Below, piece after piece: positions 7,685 through 17,011 of a stretch of 59,499 nt of DNA. Location of the stretch: NCBI GenBank assembly GCA_944380635.1, contig CALWID010000013.1, forward strand, positions 1-59,499, read 5' to 3'. This stretch comes from an uncultured Eubacterium sp. Its GTDB lineage: Bacteria; Bacillota; Clostridia; Oscillospirales; Acutalibacteraceae. The position numbers and the translations under genes were made by a program. Position 1 is the stretch's first letter. Each line of letters starts with the position of its first letter. The notes under the pieces are model-generated. The model searched no databases. It was not told the origin of the DNA and saw nothing but the letters and a program-made list of their open reading frames with translations.

Positions 7685-8893
7685 ATGAAAATTGTTCAGA
7701 TAGAAAAATCCGCTTTAAACGGCACGCTCACTCTTCCGCCGAGCAAATCCGCGGCGCACAGGGCAATTATCTGCTCTTTTCTTGCAGGGGGCGGTACTGT
7801 TGAACCGATAATTCCCTCCAGGGATATGGAGGCGGCTATAGGCGCGGCAAACAGCCTTAAAAACGGTGATAAGATAATAAACTGCATAGAAAGCGGCAAC
7901 ACTCTGCGCTTTTTTATTCCCGTGGCGGCGGCGCTCGGCAAAGGGGTTACTTTTGTAGGCGAGGGCAGACTGCCCCAAAGGCCGCTCGGCGAATATATAG
8001 AACTATTGCCTAAACACGGCGTTAAAATTGAAAGCGGCGGCTCCCTTCCGCTCACGATAACCGGCAGGCTCCAAAGCGGCGATTTTGAAATACGCGGCGA
8101 TATAAGTTCGCAGTACATAACCGGGCTTATGCTTGCCCTGCCCGTGCTTAGCGGCGATTCAAAAATAATACTTACAACGCCGCTTAAATCAAAGCCTTAT
8201 GTTGATATGACGGTAAAAGTGCTTGCCGATTACGGCGTTGAAATAAAAGAAACAGAGTACGGCTATTTTGTTAAAGGAAATCAAAAATACGCTGTGCGTG
8301 ATTATATTGTTGAAGGGGATTGGAGCCACGCCGCGTTTTTTATGAGCGCTGCGGCAATAGGCGGCAAAATCACCCTTAAAGGGCTTGATACTAATTCCGC
8401 TCAGGGCGATAAGGCTGTATGCGATGTTATGCGTATGTTCGGCGCGGATGTTACGGCGGATGAAAACGGCGTTACATGCGCTCACCGCGAACTGTGCGGG
8501 ATAGATATAGATTGCGATAATATCCCTGATATGGTGCCCGCAATCGCCGTAACGGCGGCGTTTGCAAAGGGGAAAACGGTTATCAGGGGCGCTGAGCGCT
8601 TAAGATATAAAGAGTCGGACAGAATTGAAGCCATTGTTTCAAACCTGAAAAAAATGGGCGTAGGCGTTACCGAAACAAAGGACGGTATGATAATAGAGCC
8701 GTCTTTGGTAACAGGTGCTGCGCTTAAAGGGTATAATGACCACAGAATTGTTATGGCGTTTTCCGTTGCCGGCATTTTTGCAAACGGCGTTACAACTATT
8801 GACGACGCTCAAAGCGTAAATAAAACATATCCGTCGTTTTTTGACGATTTCAGTAAATTAGGGGGAAAGGCAAATGTCTTCAACGCTGGGTGA
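7685..8893 (+). CDS. aroA: 3-phosphoshikimate 1-carboxyvinyltransferase (EPSP synthase)
   Basis: AroA transfers the enolpyruvyl group of PEP to shikimate 3-phosphate. The 402-residue protein shows SKSAAHRA at 20-27, GEGRLPQRPLGEY, SSQYITGLML, DWSHAAFFM and the C-terminal RYKESDRIEAI and NDHRIVMAF. It is slightly shorter than the roughly 430 residues of the family but has all the motifs. The end overlaps aroC by 20 bases, suggesting translational coupling. Confidence 0.94.
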   Translation: MKIVQIEKSALNGTLTLPPSKSAAHRAIICSFLAGGGTVEPIIPSRDMEAAIGAANSLKNGDKIINCIESGNTLRFFIPVAAALGKGVTFVGEGRLPQRPLGEYIELLPKHGVKIESGGSLPLTITGRLQSGDFEIRGDISSQYITGLMLALPVLSGDSKIILTTPLKSKPYVDMTVKVLADYGVEIKETEYGYFVKGNQKYAVRDYIVEGDWSHAAFFMSAAAIGGKITLKGLDTNSAQGDKAVCDVMRMFGADVTADENGVTCAHRELCGIDIDCDNIPDMVPAIAVTAAFAKGKTVIRGAERLRYKESDRIEAIVSNLKKMGVGVTETKDGMIIEPSLVTGAALKGYNDHRIVMAFSVAGIFANGVTTIDDAQSVNKTYPSFFDDFSKLGGKANVFNAG

Positions 8894-9947
8894 AAAGATA
8901 AAACTTTCAATTTTCGGTGAAAGCCACGGCGCGGCAATAGGCTGCGTTATAGACGGGCTGCCCGCGGGCGTTGTTCTTGATTTTGATAAAATTCAAAAGG
9001 AAATGGATAAGCGCGCCCCCGGCAGGGACAAAACTTCAACCGCAAGAAAAGAGCCGGATAAGCCGCAGATTTTAAGCGGCGTATTAAACGGTAAAACCAC
9101 CGGCGCTCCTCTTGCTATGATAATTGAAAACACGAATACAAGAAGCGGCGATTACGATTCCGTGCGTTTCGTTCCGCGCCCGGGGCACAGCGATTACCCC
9201 GCTTATGTAAAATACGGCGGCGCAAACGATATTCGCGGCGGCGGGCATTTCAGCGGCAGGCTTACTGCTCCGCTCGTTTTTGCGGGCGCAATAGCAAAGC
9301 AAATTCTTGCTGAAAAAGGCGTTACCGTAGGCGCTCATATTTTGCAGATAGGCGCGGTGCGTGATACAGCGTTTGATAAAAATAATATTGACGCCGAAAA
9401 ACTCAATGAACTTTCATCTGATTTCTTTGCCACGATAAGCAATGAAAAAGAAATAGAAATGCGCACGGCTATTGAAAGCGCCCGCCTGCAGGGTGATTCC
9501 GTCGGCGGCGTTATTGAATGCGCGGCGGTAGGTCTGCCGGTCGGAATAGGCTCAAATATGTTTTCAACCGTTGAGGGCAGGCTTTCGTATGCGCTTTTCG
9601 GCATTCCCGCTGTTAAAGGCGTTCAGTTCGGCGCCGGCTTTGATTTTGCACAAATGCGCGGCAGTGAGGCAAACGACCCTTATGAAATTAAAAACGGCGC
9701 CGTTCATCTTAAATCAAATAATAACGGCGGCGTTCTCGGAGGTATTACGGACGGCGCACCGCTTGTGTTTTCCGTTGTTGTAAAGCCGACTGCGTCCATT
9801 GCCTCGGCGCAGGACAGCATTAATCTTAAAACTATGGAAAATGAAAAACTTGTTGTAAACGGCAGGCATGACCCGTGCATAGTTCCGCGCGCGGTTGCGG
9901 TAGTTGAGGCGGTCTGCGCTTTCACTCTGCTTGATATGATGATGTAA
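8874..9947 (+). CDS. aroC: Chorismate synthase
   Basis: AroC removes phosphate from EPSP to give chorismate and needs reduced FMN. The three family signatures are present: FGESHGAAIGCVIDGLPAG at 14-32, RPGHSDYPAYVKYGG near 102, and the C-terminal RHDPCIVPRAVAVVEA. The 357-residue length is normal. The ATG at 8874 lies inside the end of aroA, after GGGGGAAA-like SD sequence. Confidence 0.95.
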   Translation: MSSTLGEKIKLSIFGESHGAAIGCVIDGLPAGVVLDFDKIQKEMDKRAPGRDKTSTARKEPDKPQILSGVLNGKTTGAPLAMIIENTNTRSGDYDSVRFVPRPGHSDYPAYVKYGGANDIRGGGHFSGRLTAPLVFAGAIAKQILAEKGVTVGAHILQIGAVRDTAFDKNNIDAEKLNELSSDFFATISNEKEIEMRTAIESARLQGDSVGGVIECAAVGLPVGIGSNMFSTVEGRLSYALFGIPAVKGVQFGAGFDFAQMRGSEANDPYEIKNGAVHLKSNNNGGVLGGITDGAPLVFSVVVKPTASIASAQDSINLKTMENEKLVVNGRHDPCIVPRAVAVVEAVCAFTLLDMMM

Positions 9948-9964
9948 AAAAGGAAATTTGTTTA

Positions 9965-11095
9965 ATGGATTTGCTCGATTTAAGAAACGAAATAGATAAA
10001 ATAGACGAACAACTTATTCCGCTTCTTCAGCACAGAATGAATATATCAAAAGAGGTTGCGGAATATAAAGTTAAAAGAGGGCTTCCCGTTTTTAACGAGG
10101 AAAGGGAAAAGCAGATACTGGATTCCGTAAAGGAAAAATGCGGGCAGGACGGCGACGCCATTGCAACCGTCTTTTCCGCCACTATGGACGCCTCACGCGC
10201 TATTCAGCACAATATTATGGAAAGCGGCGGCAAACTCAGAAATCTGATAAATTCTTCTTTGTCAAACACAAGCGCTTTTTCTGAAAAAACCACCGTTGCC
10301 TGCGCGGGCGTGGAGGGCAGTTACGCTGATGAAACCGCGCTTACACTTTTTAAAAACGCCGCTATCAGGCATTACAGAATATTTGAAGATGTGTTTGAGG
10401 CGGTCAATAAGGGCGAGGCTCCTTTCGGAATTGTTCCCGTTGAAAATTCAACTGCCGGGTCGGTGCACGAGGTGTACGACCTTATAATGAAATACAGATT
10501 TTATGTTGTCGGCTCGTATTCGCTGGAGGTAAACCACTGCCTTTGCGCGCGCAAAGGTGTTAATTACGCGGATATTGATGAGGTATACAGCCACCCGCAG
10601 GCGCTTTCGCAGTGCTCTGAATTTTTAAAGAATTTTGCGTTTACGGGCGTAAACTACACTAATACCGCCGCGGCTGCAAAATATGTTTCGGAAAGCGGCA
10701 GAAACGATATAGGCGTAATCTGCTCAACGGACGCCGCTAAAAAATACGGCCTTCAAATATTAAAAACAAGAATTCAGAATATAAGTAATAACAGAACAAG
10801 ATTTATCGTTATTTCCAAAAAACTTATAATAGAAAATAACGCCGATAAGATTTCGCTGATCTTTGCCCTGCCGCATACTACCGGCTCGCTTTACAGAGTG
10901 CTCGGCAGGTTCGCCATGGCGGGATTAAACCTTACAAAACTTGAATCACGCCCTATGGAAAACGGCGATTTCAGTTATTATTTTTACATAGACCTTGAGG
11001 GCAATATCAAAAGCCGCAAAACGCTTGATTTGATTTGCGCGCTTTATTCAGAACTGCCCGCGTTTAATTTTCTCGGCAATTATCACGAATATTAA
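9965..11095 (+). CDS. pheA: Bifunctional chorismate mutase / prephenate dehydratase (P-protein)
   Basis: The protein channels chorismate through prephenate to phenylpyruvate. Residues 1-85 form an AroQ-type chorismate mutase (LRNEIDKIDEQLIPLLQHRM and the EEREKQIL region). The dehydratase domain follows from about 105, with GVEGSYADETA, VPVENSTAGSVHEVYD and the catalytic NRTRFIVI. A C-terminal ACT domain (GSLYRVLGRFAMAGLNL, ESRPM) suggests feedback by phenylalanine. It is 17 bases after aroC. With tyrA at the operon head, the unit covers both the Tyr and Phe branches up to the final aminotransferase. Confidence 0.94.
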   Translation: MDLLDLRNEIDKIDEQLIPLLQHRMNISKEVAEYKVKRGLPVFNEEREKQILDSVKEKCGQDGDAIATVFSATMDASRAIQHNIMESGGKLRNLINSSLSNTSAFSEKTTVACAGVEGSYADETALTLFKNAAIRHYRIFEDVFEAVNKGEAPFGIVPVENSTAGSVHEVYDLIMKYRFYVVGSYSLEVNHCLCARKGVNYADIDEVYSHPQALSQCSEFLKNFAFTGVNYTNTAAAAKYVSESGRNDIGVICSTDAAKKYGLQILKTRIQNISNNRTRFIVISKKLIIENNADKISLIFALPHTTGSLYRVLGRFAMAGLNLTKLESRPMENGDFSYYFYIDLEGNIKSRKTLDLICALYSELPAFNFLGNYHEY

Positions 11096-11116
11096 TTTTA
11101 TTACGGGGGTGCCGTT

Positions 11117-11887
11117 TTGAAAAAAAGCAAACGCCGCCAAACAAATTTAATATCGGCAATAATTGTGCTTATAACGGTTGCCCTTATGGTGTTTCTTGCC
11201 ATATGCCTGCATGACCAGGCAAGCCTTGAAGTGCGTTTTGACGCTATTATAAACTGGCTCGGCAAGTTTGAAAGGGCGGTTGTGGGGCTTGATACCCACC
11301 TGGAGATACTTGTGTGCATTATTGCCCTTTGGCTTGCAAAGTGCCAACTGCCGATACCGATCAGCGTGCTTTGCGTTATTTCCGGTATGGTATTTTCAAC
11401 GCAAACAGCCGTTTTGATAAATGCCCTTTGTATAACGGTGTTTTTTATGATAAAATATGCTGAGGGCACCTGGATAGGCGGCGGCTGGGCTATGATGATA
11501 CTTAATATCCACCAGGCAAAGTTTATTAAGGACTGGGTGCTTTTTAAGGGCAGAGGCAATCCGTATATACTGCTTGTGTCGCGTTTTGTGCCGTCCATTC
11601 CGCTTGGTATGGTATCAAAACTTTACGGCTCTATGCATTATGATTTTATATATTATGTGTGCCTCAGCATTATCGGCATTATGCCGCGCCTTTATATTTA
11701 CACCCGAATAGGCGCTGAAATTTATAATCCGTTTTCAAGGCAGTTTATTCTGCTTGCTATGCTTGTGGTGCTCTTTACCGGGCTTACAAGCCTTGGATTT
11801 AATATTTATTACGGTGTTAAATCCCGCCAGATGAATCAAACGCTTTTGATTTATTCACACAAAGAAAAATATAAAATAGTTTTATAA
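11117..11887 (+). CDS. TVP38/TMEM64-family (DedA-like) membrane protein
   Basis: The 256-residue polytopic protein has a basic N-terminus, a first membrane helix (about 12-32), a central VTT/SNARE-associated domain with LPIPISVLCVISGMVF and the typical VSRFVPSIPLGMVSKLYG motif, and C-terminal helices. Such proteins are thought to move or scramble phospholipids or related lipids; the substrate here is unknown. It starts with TTG after GGGGGTG, 21 bases after pheA, so it is probably in the same transcript although functionally unrelated. Confidence 0.82.
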   Translation: MKKSKRRQTNLISAIIVLITVALMVFLAICLHDQASLEVRFDAIINWLGKFERAVVGLDTHLEILVCIIALWLAKCQLPIPISVLCVISGMVFSTQTAVLINALCITVFFMIKYAEGTWIGGGWAMMILNIHQAKFIKDWVLFKGRGNPYILLVSRFVPSIPLGMVSKLYGSMHYDFIYYVCLSIIGIMPRLYIYTRIGAEIYNPFSRQFILLAMLVVLFTGLTSLGFNIYYGVKSRQMNQTLLIYSHKEKYKIVL

Positions 11888-11912
11888 ACCATACGAAAGG
11901 CTTGGTGATTAT

Positions 11913-13193
11913 ATGAAACCAAAAGAGTTTATTGCCGCTATTGAAGCGGGCGATATGGATGAAAAATTAAAGGCGGTTTATGTAACCGATTATGCCGTGG
12001 AGGCACAAAAGCCGCGTTACATACGCCTTATAAACGAATTTATTAAACTTTTCGGGGAAGGCAGGGATATTATTATCACTTCCGCCCCCGGGCGCACGGA
12101 AGTCTGCGGAAATCATACCGACCATAATAACGGCAAGGTGCTTGCGGCGTCCGTTAATTTAGACGCCGTTGCCGTTGCGGCTAAGAATGATGAGGGCGTT
12201 GTTCGTGTTAAGTCGGACGGGCACGCAATGAATGTTGTTGATACAACGGAACTACTGCCCGATGAGGCTGAATTCGGCCATTCAACGGCAATGGTGCGCG
12301 GCGTTGTTGCAAAAATAGAGGGGCTCGGCTATAAAATAGGCGGGTTTGACTGCGTTACAACTTCTGATGTAATCGGCGGCAGCGGGCTTTCATCTTCCGC
12401 CGCGTTTGAGGTTCTTCTCGGCACAACTCTTTCTTATCTCTATAATGACGGCGTTATAAGTTCCGTTGAAATAGCGAAGATAGCCCAGTATTCTGAAAAT
12501 GTTTTCTTCGGCAAGCCCTGCGGTCTGCTTGATCAAATGGCGTCGTCGGTAGGTACTTTCGTTACCATAGATTTTGAGTCAACGGAAAATCCAAAGATTA
12601 AAAAGGTTGATTTTGATTTTTCAAAAAGCGGCCATTCGCTCTGCATTGTTGACACGGGCGGAAATCACAGCGACCTTACTGATGATTACGCCGCAGTGCG
12701 CGCTGAAATGGAAAGTGTTGCCAAAGCGCTCGGCAAAGATGTGCTGCGCGAAATCAGTTTTGATGATTTTAAAAAGGCAGTGCCGTCTTTACTCGGCAGA
12801 GTGAGCGACAGAGCAATTCTTCGCGCGTTCCATTTTTACAGGGAAAATATCAGAGTGGCAAAAGCCGTATCCGCCCTTGAGAGCAATAATTTTGATGAGT
12901 TTAAAAAGGTTATTAACGAAAGCGGCCGCTCTTCTTATATGTATAACCAAAATGTTTATACCCCCAAGAATCCTGCGGAGCAAAAAATATCGCTTGCGCT
13001 TTGCATTTCCGAAGATGTGCTGGGTGTAAACGGCGCTTACCGTGTTCACGGCGGCGGCTTTGCGGGCACTATTCAGGCGTTCGTTCCGAATGAACTGCTT
13101 GATGAATATAAAACCGCTGTTGAAAATGTTTTCGGCAAAGGCAGTTGCCATGTGCTTATTATCCGCCCCGTCGGCGGCACAAGAGTGCTTTAA
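11913..13193 (+). CDS. galK: Galactokinase
   Basis: The protein is a 426-residue GHMP kinase that phosphorylates galactose at C1. It carries the galactokinase signature APGRTEVCGNHTDHNNG (about 58-74, in place of GRVNLIGEHTDY), the ATP loop GGSGLSSSAAFEV and the C-terminal GAYRVHGGGFAGTIQAF. No galT, galE or transporter gene lies nearby. The ATG has a spaced SD (GAAAGG at 11895-11900). Related sugar kinases of the family cannot be fully excluded. Confidence 0.87.
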   Translation: MKPKEFIAAIEAGDMDEKLKAVYVTDYAVEAQKPRYIRLINEFIKLFGEGRDIIITSAPGRTEVCGNHTDHNNGKVLAASVNLDAVAVAAKNDEGVVRVKSDGHAMNVVDTTELLPDEAEFGHSTAMVRGVVAKIEGLGYKIGGFDCVTTSDVIGGSGLSSSAAFEVLLGTTLSYLYNDGVISSVEIAKIAQYSENVFFGKPCGLLDQMASSVGTFVTIDFESTENPKIKKVDFDFSKSGHSLCIVDTGGNHSDLTDDYAAVRAEMESVAKALGKDVLREISFDDFKKAVPSLLGRVSDRAILRAFHFYRENIRVAKAVSALESNNFDEFKKVINESGRSSYMYNQNVYTPKNPAEQKISLALCISEDVLGVNGAYRVHGGGFAGTIQAFVPNELLDEYKTAVENVFGKGSCHVLIIRPVGGTRVL

Positions 13194-13230
13194 AATCAGC
13201 AAAATACTGTAAAAAAAGGGGAATGTGCGT

Positions 13231-14187
13231 ATGAAATATGTGTTTATTGAAAACCCGATAGCCGGCAATAAAAGCAGGCAAATGCTTTTTAAGCAGGTGC
13301 AGTCCGCTTTCAGGCTTATTGATGATGAGATGATAATTGAGGAAACCGGCTACCGCGGCCACGCAAAGGAAATTGCCGCGGAATATGCCGCCAAATACGG
13401 CGGGGACTGCGTTATAGTTTCCTGCGGGGGCGACGGCACCGTCCATGAAATCGCAAACGGTCTTGCTCATACGCAAACTCCGCTTATGATTCTGCCTTTT
13501 GGCACCGGAAATGATTTTGCAAAAAAAATTTACGGCACTAAAAAGATTGATTCGCTCAATGTTGTAAGGGCGTTCGGCCTGCACACCGGTCATCTTAAAT
13601 ATGATGTTAAACCCATAGATTTGATTGATTATAACGGTGAAAAATGTATAAATGTTATGAGTTTCGGGCTTGATACCAAAGTTGAAACAATTGGCAGAAT
13701 AATAGCAGGCAAGGTTAAATTTCTCGGCAGCCAGGCGTATAATATTGCCGTTATTCCCGCTGTTATGCAGTCTATGAAATATAAAATAAATTTTGACCTT
13801 GATTGTATCGGCAGGGACGGCAAGCCTTATAAATGGACTGTTACACCCAAGGATTACACTCTGCTTGCCATATGCAACGCAAGTTATTACGGCGGCGGCT
13901 TTTGCCCCGCGCCGAATTCCAAACTTGATGACGGTATTCTTGATTTCTGCCTTGCTGACGCGGTTAATCTTTTCCAGGCGCTTCCCCTTATTCCTAAATA
14001 CAGCGCCGGTACGGCAACTGATGAAACTTCGCCGTTTATACATACGGGTTATCTTACCGGCGGCAGAATATGGTCGGTGGACGGCTCCGGTCTGCTCGGC
14101 AACTGCGACGGTGAAAATTTTAATTATCCGGAAGTTAATTTTAAAGTTGAAAAGCACGCCCTTAAACTTTGCTTTATAAAGGAATAA
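13231..14187 (+). CDS. Diacylglycerol kinase-family lipid kinase
   Basis: The protein is a DagK/YegS-type kinase acting on diacylglycerol or a related lipid at the membrane. It opens KYVFIENPIAGNKS, then carries the catalytic CGGDGTVHEIANGL (GGDGT at 66-70) and LPFGTGNDFAK. The C-terminal beta domain has GGFCPAPNSKLDDGILDF. The ATG at 13231 is preferred over the GTG at 13225 because GGGG at 13218-13221 is 9 bases from the ATG and 3 from the GTG. The minus-strand open frame across this gene is a shadow. Confidence 0.88.
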   Translation: MKYVFIENPIAGNKSRQMLFKQVQSAFRLIDDEMIIEETGYRGHAKEIAAEYAAKYGGDCVIVSCGGDGTVHEIANGLAHTQTPLMILPFGTGNDFAKKIYGTKKIDSLNVVRAFGLHTGHLKYDVKPIDLIDYNGEKCINVMSFGLDTKVETIGRIIAGKVKFLGSQAYNIAVIPAVMQSMKYKINFDLDCIGRDGKPYKWTVTPKDYTLLAICNASYYGGGFCPAPNSKLDDGILDFCLADAVNLFQALPLIPKYSAGTATDETSPFIHTGYLTGGRIWSVDGSGLLGNCDGENFNYPEVNFKVEKHALKLCFIKE

Positions 14188-14190
14188 ATC

Positions 14191-16785
14191 ATGAAGAAAA
14201 AAAGAGTCTTAAAAAAACTCGGCATTGCGCTCGCTGCCGTTATAATCGCCGTTGCGGTTACGGCAGGGGCGTTTTTTGCCTTTTATAAACCTACTGTAAC
14301 ATTTGACGCTGCCGAACTTACGGGCAATGTAACAAGCGGCGCCAGCGGATTTTTATACGGCATTTCTCAGGACGGTGTTCCGTCCTACAATATGGTTGAA
14401 AGTATTGATTTATCATCTATTTCAACTAAAACAACTCTCGGCTTGCAGCACCCTATAGGAGAGATGGATGATGTTGCGTCCGAGGCGCTGTCCTCCGGCA
14501 GTTGTGATTATCTTGTTGTTTATCTTCAGGATATGTACAGCACCTGGTACTATGATGAGGATAATATTAATGAAATGAAAAAGGCGGGCACTTATGATTG
14601 GCGCGAGTATATTGAAAACACATTTTTCCCGCTTGTTGAGCAAACGGTAACCGCCATAAAAAATTCCGATTATCACGATAAAATAGTTTACTGCCTTTAT
14701 AACGAGTGTGATAACGGCGTTTGGTTCGGCGAATGGGTAAGCGATTCGTCAAATGAAAACGGAGGATATAATGATTTTAATGAAACCGGCAGGCAGAATT
14801 TTTTTGAGGCGTGGAAACTAACTTATGATTTTGTTAAATCCCTTGACCCTCAGGCGGTAATCGGCGGGCCGGGATATTATGAGTATGACAGCAATAAAAT
14901 GCGCTCCTTTTTGGAATATACCTCTCAAAACAATTGCGTTCCGGAAGTCCTTATATATCACGAACTGAATTATCGCTCAATTTATGACTGGCAGTTTAAT
15001 TCGGCAGACCTAAAAGAACTTGAAAAAGAGTTTGGAATTGATGAGGATGCCCCCGTTATAGTTACCGAATACGGTATGATGGAGGATAACGGTAATCCAA
15101 ACACAATGCTGAAATACATAACTCAAATTGAATATTCAAAGGTTTATGCCCAGCAGGCTTACTGGCTTTTTGCTAATAATCTTTGCAATACCGCCGCGGA
15201 TTATAATACTCCTAACTCCGCGTGGTGGGTATACCGCTGGTATGCGGATTTGCAGGGACAGACTATGAAATCCGAAATTTCCGATATTCTGCATTCTGAT
15301 ATAGGCAAGGCTATATCTCAGCGCCGCGCACCCCGTTACAGGCAGTTTATGGGCCTCGGCACGGTCAGCGATACAAAAGATAAGTTGGAAATTCTTGTTT
15401 CCGGCGCTGATTATGACGGCACCGTAAAAGTGGTGAATATGCAGGATACCGCCCTTTACGGCAGGGAAGTATATGTTGAAATAAGCGCCGTAACATATCA
15501 GGGTATTTCCGGCAAAGTGTATGCGCCGGAAACGGTTAAAACATATGTAACAGAGTGCGAAGATACCCTTGATATTGATATGGATTTTATGAATGACGAT
15601 ACCGCTTACCGCATTACGGTAAGGCAGGCGCAGGACGGCGACGCTGATTTTGAAAACGGCAATCTTTATGAACGCTATGAGTTTGAAGAGGGCACTCTTC
15701 TTGGCAATGCCTATACTTATGACAGCGCTTATGCCTCAACCGGCGGGGAAAACGGACTCGTCGGCGGTATGGAAAATGAGGGGGACGGTGTTCAGATAAC
15801 GGTTAATATTCCGCAAGACGGCAGTTATGAATTTAAATTTATTTACGGCAAGGCGAATGACGGCGCAGAGGACGAAAACGGTAAAAAAGACCCGAATGAC
15901 CGTGTGTCCGCATCTGTTAACTTAAGTATCGGCAGTGAAACTTCGCTTATAACGCTTGAAAATACCGTAAGAAGCGAGGCAACAAATGCTTATACCGATT
16001 GTTTCGATTTGGCCGCCGGTGAATATACCGTAACGCTTACCCACGACAACGGTACATATGTGCTTGATTCCCTGCTTGTGCGGAAGTATGAAAAAAGCAC
16101 CGTTTCAGTTCTTACAGATTCAGATAAAACAGATGAAAATAATACTTATTTTCTTGCAGTTGCGCCTGATGACGGATATTATGATATAGTAACTTCCCCT
16201 AATGCCCTGCTTGATATAGACGGCGCTCCTGCTCAGTCAGGGCAGGACGGTACTGCAACGGTGTATATGCGCCGCGGCCTTAATTATGTGGGCGTTTCGC
16301 ATGCCGGCGCCACTCTTCAGGCGGCTCTCAGGGAGTCAAATTATCCGTATTGCATAGTGCTGAATCCGCAAAGCGCAAGGCTTAGCGGCAGTGCGGCTGT
16401 TTCCTCAAACAGCGCCGCCGGTGTTGATTATATCAGCGGCATTTCAGGCTCTTCCGGCTCTGCCTCTTATAATTTTACCGTGCAGGAAAGCGGAGTATAT
16501 AAAATGACTTTGCTTTACAGCGCAAACCGTGAGCAGGGCGTTCACGATTATAATATAGACCTGGTAGAGGATTATATAACTCTTTCCGTAAACGGCGATG
16601 AATCCGAGATTTATTGCCGCAATACCTGCAGTAATGATAATTTTACAACCGTAACTGTTAATATAGAACTTAACGAGGGCGAAAATACTGTTTTGCTGTA
16701 TAATGACGGTTCTAACAAATTTAACGGCACCGAAACATATGCCCCGAATATTTCTGATATAACGATAAATAAAACCGAGTTTTAA
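14191..16785 (+). CDS. Large membrane-anchored or secreted clan-A glycosidase with carbohydrate-binding-like modules
   Basis: The 864-residue protein has a Lys-rich N-terminus and one hydrophobic segment (about 10-32), either signal peptide or anchor. The catalytic part looks like a GH39-type (alpha/beta)8 barrel: YNECDNGVWFGEW with the putative acid/base Glu172, and VIVTEYGMM with the putative nucleophile Glu293. Beyond about residue 490 are two beta-sandwich modules with CBM6/CBM35-like openings (YERYEFEEGTLLGNAYTY and later YISGISGSSGSASYNFTV). No Cys lipobox or LPXTG is seen. Three bases separate it from the lipid kinase, and it is the last gene of the operon. The family assignment is tentative and the substrate unknown. 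Confidence 0.75.
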   Translation: MKKKRVLKKLGIALAAVIIAVAVTAGAFFAFYKPTVTFDAAELTGNVTSGASGFLYGISQDGVPSYNMVESIDLSSISTKTTLGLQHPIGEMDDVASEALSSGSCDYLVVYLQDMYSTWYYDEDNINEMKKAGTYDWREYIENTFFPLVEQTVTAIKNSDYHDKIVYCLYNECDNGVWFGEWVSDSSNENGGYNDFNETGRQNFFEAWKLTYDFVKSLDPQAVIGGPGYYEYDSNKMRSFLEYTSQNNCVPEVLIYHELNYRSIYDWQFNSADLKELEKEFGIDEDAPVIVTEYGMMEDNGNPNTMLKYITQIEYSKVYAQQAYWLFANNLCNTAADYNTPNSAWWVYRWYADLQGQTMKSEISDILHSDIGKAISQRRAPRYRQFMGLGTVSDTKDKLEILVSGADYDGTVKVVNMQDTALYGREVYVEISAVTYQGISGKVYAPETVKTYVTECEDTLDIDMDFMNDDTAYRITVRQAQDGDADFENGNLYERYEFEEGTLLGNAYTYDSAYASTGGENGLVGGMENEGDGVQITVNIPQDGSYEFKFIYGKANDGAEDENGKKDPNDRVSASVNLSIGSETSLITLENTVRSEATNAYTDCFDLAAGEYTVTLTHDNGTYVLDSLLVRKYEKSTVSVLTDSDKTDENNTYFLAVAPDDGYYDIVTSPNALLDIDGAPAQSGQDGTATVYMRRGLNYVGVSHAGATLQAALRESNYPYCIVLNPQSARLSGSAAVSSNSAAGVDYISGISGSSGSASYNFTVQESGVYKMTLLYSANREQGVHDYNIDLVEDYITLSVNGDESEIYCRNTCSNDNFTTVTVNIELNEGENTVLLYNDGSNKFNGTETYAPNISDITINKTEF

Positions 16786-16795
16786 ACTCATAAAT

Positions 16796-16832
16796 AACCG
16801 CCGGAACCCAGCGTTCCGGCGGTTGTTTTTTT
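16796..16832 (+). terminator. Terminator ending the aromatic/galK/glycosidase transcript
   Basis: AACCGCCGGAA and TTCCGGCGGTT form an 11-bp perfect stem followed by GTTTTTTTT. It is the first clear terminator after the promoter at 5730, implying a transcript of about 11 kb. Confidence 0.92.
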
Positions 16833-16891
16833 ACAAATCACGCTTTTTGAATGAATTTTGAGAAAAAAAGCAACAAATTTTTAAAATTGTG

Positions 16892-16921
16892 TTGACAAAA
16901 TACAGTAAGGTGTGGTATTTA
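16892..16921 (+). promoter_or_regulatory. Sigma-A promoter of the Ytr-like ABC operon
   Basis: TTGACA (16892-16897), an 18-base spacer and TATTTA (16916-16921) with an extended TGG. The start point should fall near 16928, inside the inverted repeat that follows. Confidence 0.75.
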
Positions 16922-16925
16922 TAAA

Positions 16926-16948
16926 CTGTACTAAGCGTAATAGTACAG
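16926..16948. promoter_or_regulatory. Candidate GntR (YtrA-type) operator
   Basis: CTGTACTA and TAGTACAG form a perfect 8-bp inverted repeat with a 7-base spacer. It covers the predicted transcription start 5 bases after the -10. YtrA-type GntR dimers bind inverted repeats, and such a regulator is encoded in this operon at 20385, so autorepression is likely. This is inferred from position and symmetry only. Confidence 0.6.
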
Positions 16949-17011
16949 TACATACGATTTTTCATACAAACAGAAATCGCTTATTAAAAATCTAAAAAAG
17001 GGGGCGGTAAA

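Noticed and set aside
13159-14157. 332-codon minus-strand open frame
   Set aside because: It lies antisense to the clear lipid kinase gene, has no SD or family motif and is rich in the shadow-type residues Phe, Asn and Ile.
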